Positions 60,535-64,000 of a DNA stretch of 64,000 bases are shown piece after piece. Location of the stretch: contig NZ_SEMB01000008.1 of the NCBI RefSeq assembly GCF_004153225.1, positions 43,364 through 107,363 on the forward strand, written 5' to 3'. This DNA comes from Sporolactobacillus sp. THM7-7. Lineage in GTDB: Bacteria; Bacillota; Bacilli; Bacillales; Sporolactobacillaceae. The position numbers and the translations under genes were made by a program. The notes below the pieces were generated by a model. It worked only from the letters and a program-made list of their open reading frames with translations. It searched no databases and had not been told where the DNA came from. Positions within the stretch are counted from its first letter, which is position 1; every line of letters starts with the position of its first letter.

Positions 60535-60889
60535 GGGGACGTTACGGATTCGACAGGGGTAGGTCGAGTTTAAGCGGCGAGCCGAGGGGGTCGGCCTCGT
60601 AAAAACGCCAAAGCCATAACTGGCAAAAAGAACGAAAACCTCGCTCTGGCTGCCTAATCAGCCTTAGCGGTTCCTCCCTCCATCGCCCATGTGGTAGGGT
60701 CAGGGACTCATTTTAGTGGGATACGCCGGACGCCCGCATCCTGAGGGCCATGGAAGAGAACAATCGGGATAGTCCCGCGGAAGCCTGTCGGTGGGCCGAC
60801 GCGCGGGCGAAACGCTAATCCATCGACTACGCTCGTAGAAACTTAAATGGCGATGCTTCTGGACGTGGGTTCGACTCCCACCGTCTCCA
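60535..60889 (+). ncRNA. ssrA: transfer-messenger RNA (tmRNA)
   Basis: The 5' end GGGGACGTTACGGATTCGAC and the 3' end GGGTTCGACTCCCACCGTC-TCCA pair to form the tRNA-like part with its T arm; CCA beyond the discriminator is not encoded. The tag frame ends at TAA (60654-60656) and reads ...NENLALAA. The likely resume codon is GGC, giving a tag (A)GKKNENLALAA, which is parallel to the B. subtilis tag but shorter; a resume codon a few triplets earlier is possible. Several pseudoknot-like GC stems follow. It works with SmpB encoded just upstream. Confidence 0.97.
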
Positions 60890-60906
60890 TTAAGACGAAA
60901 TTAAAA

Positions 60907-60950
60907 GAGCTCGAAATCCTTGATCGATAAGGGTTTCGGGCTTTTTGTTT
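60907..60950 (+). terminator. terminator after ssrA
   Basis: GAGCTCGAAATCCTT (60907-60921) pairs with AAGGGTTTCGGGCTT (from 60929), with G-T pairs, followed by TTTTTGTTTT. Confidence 0.85.
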
Positions 60951-61117
60951 TAGAAACATATGGCTTTCTTTATACTTTTGATGGATTTCACAAATAAAAT
61001 CATTTCTCGCATTTAATCAGAAGGATGATCTCATTATAAAGCAAGCAATGTTTCTATATTCAAATTGTTTTAGGTTATGTTAAGAGATGGAAGAGTACAG
61101 TACATAAGGTGATCCAA

Positions 61118-61528
61118 TCACTTTATTCGTTTCAGGTCCTTAATATCTGATTCTTGTTCCAGAGAACGCATGGCCAGCATCTCAAGAATCTTGTCTTGTT
61201 TCTGTTGGCCGTCAATTATGGAGGAATGAGTTTTCGACATCTTGGTCAAAAGTTCCGTATGAGCATTCAGGATGTTCGTATGGTTTTTAAGGATCTCAGC
61301 GTGAGAGGTTAGCTGTTCCGAGTTACTGACAACTTGTTCTGTGATGGTACGCAGCTTATGGTTCACCATTTTAAATTGTTCTGAAAAGCCGTTCAGCTTT
61401 GTGTTCACTGTTTTAAATTTTTCATCAGCAACTTTGTCTCTTTTGGATTGCTCTTCTTTAAAAGTGTTGAAGTTGGCACTCAATCCATGTAATTCATGAG
61501 CAATGTGTTTCAAAAGTTCCTCATTCAT
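61118..61528 (-). CDS. coiled-coil protein of unknown function
   Basis: This 136-residue protein is almost wholly heptad-like helix: NTKLNGFSEQFKMVNHKLRT, SNSEQLTSHAEILKNHTNIL and MLAMRSLEQESDIKDLKRI. It has no signal peptide or membrane segment. ATG 61528 (MNEELLKHIAHEL) has AAGGAG 9 bases upstream, so I prefer it to the ATG at 61537. I do not recognise a named family; similar small coiled-coil proteins are common in Bacilli. It begins an AT-rich accessory segment with transposase remnants. Confidence 0.65.
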   Translation of the reverse strand: MNEELLKHIAHELHGLSANFNTFKEEQSKRDKVADEKFKTVNTKLNGFSEQFKMVNHKLRTITEQVVSNSEQLTSHAEILKNHTNILNAHTELLTKMSKTHSSIIDGQQKQDKILEMLAMRSLEQESDIKDLKRIK

Positions 61529-61949
61529 CTGTACCATCTCCTTGGATATCGTTAATCAGAAAACACAGAGTATCTCTTCCTCTTTCATTCTAGGATTGAT
61601 CATACCTTACTTCTATCTAATCCCCTATGTTTCTTTTCACTTTTATTATCCAAGATTACAAACACCAAAGCAAACTGTATTTCTATTTAAAACAGCACAT
61701 TATTTGCAAAAAAACTCCCTTTTACAAGTGTTTTCGTTCTTGATTCTACTGCTTTTAGTTAATATTAGTGTTTCTTTGTTTCTTTGAGACAAGTAATTGT
61801 CCGAGTGTTTAAATAATCTTGTGTCAATAGATTTCAAAAAACAATTGAAAAGGGAAAGCCCTCCCCTTAAGATATTATTGATTAAATGCTCGGTGAAGTT
61901 TTGTAATAAAAATCTAGTAGTACTGTAATCTATCATTTGGGTCATAATA

Positions 61950-62129
61950 CTACTCGCATGGATGGGAGTAGGGAATTCGGAATTCTACAAACGTAAATAA
62001 GTTTTTCGTCTTTTTCAAGTGAGTCATTAACTGGGAATAGCGTCCTTTCCACTGATTATGGAATTTATTCAAAAGATGAGTCTCTTTTTTATAAGCTGCC
62101 TTGTATAGTGCTTTAAATTCATCCATCAT
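61950..62129 (-). pseudogene. IS256-type (mutator) transposase remnant
   Basis: A 59-codon minus-strand fragment reads MDEFKALYKAAYKKE...WKGRYSQLM...NLFTFVEFRIP. This resembles the C-terminal region of IS256-family transposases (YKA..., W..KYP, LFTFYDFP). Just downstream another frame reads IHASSIMTQMID, in place of the expected IRxSIYSTNLIE, so a frameshift has broken the gene. The catalytic Asp regions are missing. The match is by eye only. Confidence 0.45.
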
Positions 62130-62217
62130 TGACTTTCGTCTGGATAGTTACACTTAATCAGACAAAATAGAAATTAAGATGACACTTGGTTTAACTATTC
62201 CAAGGGTGATCGGAAAC

Positions 62218-62457
62218 ATGAAAAAGGAACGGAGCACTTTCTCAAAAGAGTTCAAGGAACAAATCGTCAGGTGTGGAAGGAAAAGCGAAAGTGGCGGAAG
62301 CTGTTGAACATCACTTCGTCATCATAGAGACAGCCAGGGGGAAAGTTGTTAAAATAAGACAGGATGCGGATAAACAGTTTTAGCATACAGTGTGATGGGA
62401 AGAACAACATTTACGCATAAAACAGCTTAATGAGACAAACACTGGATCGATTGAATG
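62218..62457 (+). pseudogene. IS3-type orfA remnant
   Basis: From ATG 62218 the frame reads MKKERSTFSKEFKEQIVR, typical of the first transposase gene of IS3 elements, and stops after 29 codons. The next frame continues VEGKAKVAEAVEHH, and after two stops comes WEEQHLRIKQLNE, like the orfA leucine-zipper part. The element is frameshifted and lacks orfB. The amino acid permease gene follows directly. Confidence 0.6.
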
Positions 62458-62526
62458 ATTGGTTATCACAAGGTAACACAGAAAGAAAAAATAAACAGAG
62501 GGATGAAGTCAGTGGAAAGGAAAAAA

Positions 62527-63876
62527 ATGAAAAGAAGTCTGAGCGCACGCCATATCCAAATGATCGCTTTAGGCGGTACAATCGGAGTGGGGCTATTTAT
62601 GGGATCGGCCAGTACGATACAGTGGACGGGCCCATCTGTATTACTCGCTTATACGGTCAGTGGAATATTTATATTCTTTATCATGCGTGCCATGGGAGAA
62701 ATGCTCTATCTTGAGCCAAGTACGGGTTCATTTGCAAAATTCGGGCATACCTACATACATCCTATAGCGGGGTATATAACCGCGTGGAGCAACTGGTTTC
62801 AATGGGTCATCGTTGGTATGTCTGAGGTTATTGCTGTAGGAGCCTATATGAAGTTCTGGTTTCCGACTCTGCCTGCCTGGATACCGAGTGTCATTGTCGT
62901 GCTCATTCTCGGTACTGCGAACTTGATTTCCGTTAAGTCATTTGGCGAATTTGAATTTTGGTTCGCTGCAATTAAAGTTGTGACGATTATAGTGATGATT
63001 ATTGCAGGAGCTGGTCTTATTTTTTTTGGATTCGGTAATGGCGGGAAAGCCATCGGATTATCGAACCTATGGATGCACGGCGGCTTCTTTACTGGGGGAT
63101 GGAAAGGCTTTTTCTTTTCATTATCACTGGTTATTGCAGCCTTTCAAGGGGTTGAACTCATTGGCATTACAGCAGGCGAAGCGAAAGATCCGCAAAACAC
63201 ACTCACCCATGCGATTCAAAACATTATATGGCGTATTTTAATTTTTTATATTGGGGCTATTTTTGTTATAGTAACCGTTTATCCGTGGGATCAGCTTAAT
63301 TCACTTGGCAGTCCCTTTGTTACGACTTTTTCAAAAGTTGGTATCACTGCAGCGGCAAGCATTATCAACTTTGTCATCATTACAGCCGCAATGTCTGGAT
63401 GTAACAGCGGCATTTTTAGTGCCGGACGCATGCTTTATACATTGGGTGAATTTGAACAAGCTCCCAGGATTTTTAGACGGATTTCTCGAAACGGTGTACC
63501 CATATACGGAACGATTACTGTACTCTTCGGTTTAGCTATTGGCGTTGTTTTAAACCATGTTGCCCCTCCAAAGATCTTTGTGTACGTTTACAGTGCCAGT
63601 GTGCTCCCGGGGATGATCCCGTGGTTTGTTATTCTTATTAGTCAAATCAGATTTAGAAGAGCAAGAAGGACTGAAATCGACAGACATCCATTTAAAATGC
63701 CCTTTGCCCCCTTTTCAAACTATTTGACGATTGCCTTTTTGATGACAGTATTAATCGGCATGTGGCTTAATGAAGACACGCGTTTATCACTTATTGTCGG
63801 GCTAATATTCTTGTGTCTCGTTTTCATCAGTTATTACGCTTTTGGAGTGAACAAGCGCCATGATTCGAATAAATAG
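62527..63876 (+). CDS. amino acid permease (APC superfamily, AAT family)
   Basis: This 449-residue transporter has about twelve membrane segments. [24 protein letters not shown] at the N-terminus (key part [16 protein letters not shown]) is the substrate-binding GTG-type helix of AAT permeases, and [20 protein letters not shown] near residue 210 is the second signature. Likely substrates are amino acids such as Ala/Ser/Gly, His or Arg; the exact one cannot be told. ATG 62527 has GAAAGG 6 bases upstream; GTG 62512 is an alternative. It is not part of the conserved core order and lies beside transposase remnants. Confidence 0.9.
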   Translation: MKRSLSARHIQMIALGGTIGVGLFMGSASTIQWTGPSVLLAYTVSGIFIFFIMRAMGEMLYLEPSTGSFAKFGHTYIHPIAGYITAWSNWFQWVIVGMSEVIAVGAYMKFWFPTLPAWIPSVIVVLILGTANLISVKSFGEFEFWFAAIKVVTIIVMIIAGAGLIFFGFGNGGKAIGLSNLWMHGGFFTGGWKGFFFSLSLVIAAFQGVELIGITAGEAKDPQNTLTHAIQNIIWRILIFYIGAIFVIVTVYPWDQLNSLGSPFVTTFSKVGITAAASIINFVIITAAMSGCNSGIFSAGRMLYTLGEFEQAPRIFRRISRNGVPIYGTITVLFGLAIGVVLNHVAPPKIFVYVYSASVLPGMIPWFVILISQIRFRRARRTEIDRHPFKMPFAPFSNYLTIAFLMTVLIGMWLNEDTRLSLIVGLIFLCLVFISYYAFGVNKRHDSNK

Positions 63877-63958
63877 GGCTTGCTGAATCAATAAGGTTTT
63901 TGGGTTTTCTAGTCAATTTAATCTTTAAGTCATGGAGTGCACAAAGAAAAGGGATCGT

Positions 63959-64000
63959 ATGTTCCTGAAAAAGCAAAAAAAGCGCAGAGAAGCCCTAAGG
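63959..64000 (+). CDS. possible start of an unidentified gene (cut by window edge)
   Basis: An ATG at 63959 with AAAAGGGA about 8 bases upstream opens a frame of 14 Lys/Arg-rich codons (MFLKKQKKRREALR) that runs off the window. Too little is present to name it. Confidence 0.25.
   Translation, partial: MFLKKQKKRREALR

Overview
The window looks like chromosomal core sequence of a motile, endospore-forming low-to-mid G+C Firmicute of the order Bacillales. The evidence is a long run of genes in the order known from Bacillus subtilis around its flgM-hag-secA-uvrAB-hprK-clpP-gapA-rnr-ssrA region, a CotD-type spore coat gene, an AbrB-type regulator, sigma-D, CtsR and CggR control sites, and a B. 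subtilis-like tmRNA. A Sporolactobacillaceae-like organism is my guess only; no species can be fixed from the sequence alone.

Layout. 0-0.6 kb: start of a divergent C39-type peptidase gene. 1.0-15.9 kb: late flagellar cluster (yvyF, flgM, flgN, flgK, flgL, yviE, fliW, csrA, then an EAL and a PilZ gene behind a c-di-GMP riboswitch, then hag, two glycosyltransferases, flaG, fliD, fliS, fliT). Three sigma-D promoters (before flgM, hag and flaG) and CsrA sites in the hag leader tie the cluster together: FlgM holds sigma-D, FliW and CsrA control flagellin translation, and FliS, FliT and FlgN chaperone the export substrates. 16-21.5 kb: hpf, an orphan Zur operator, secA, and prfB with its programmed frameshift. 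21.6-22.75 kb: a 54-unit 21-bp tandem repeat. 23.3-28.6 kb: ftsE, ftsX, ctpB, minJ and an abrB-family gene. 29-33.9 kb: uvrB and uvrA. 34-43 kb: yvlC, yvlD, hprK, lgt, a TPR gene, trxB, rapZ, yvcK, whiA, crh. 43-46 kb: clpP (minus strand, CtsR box), tRNA-Arg, a coat protein gene, corA. 46.18-46.71 kb: a second array of the same 21-bp repeat family. 46.9-54.5 kb: rpoN (sigL) and the glycolytic genes cggR, gapA, pgk, tpiA, eno, with pgm missing between tpiA and eno. 54.64-54.74 kb: a third, 20-bp array. 54.9-60.9 kb: secG, est, rnr, a HAD phosphatase, smpB and ssrA. 61-64 kb: accessory end with a coiled-coil gene, two degraded transposase remnants and an amino acid permease.

HprK, Crh, CggR and the gapA operon form a carbon-control set. 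SecA, SecG, RNase R, SmpB and tmRNA cover secretion and ribosome rescue. FtsEX, CtpB and MinJ serve division and envelope work. The least explained structures are the three tandem-repeat arrays, each lying between the terminator of one transcription unit and the promoter region of the next, and a perfect Zur box with a promoter but no recognisable gene.
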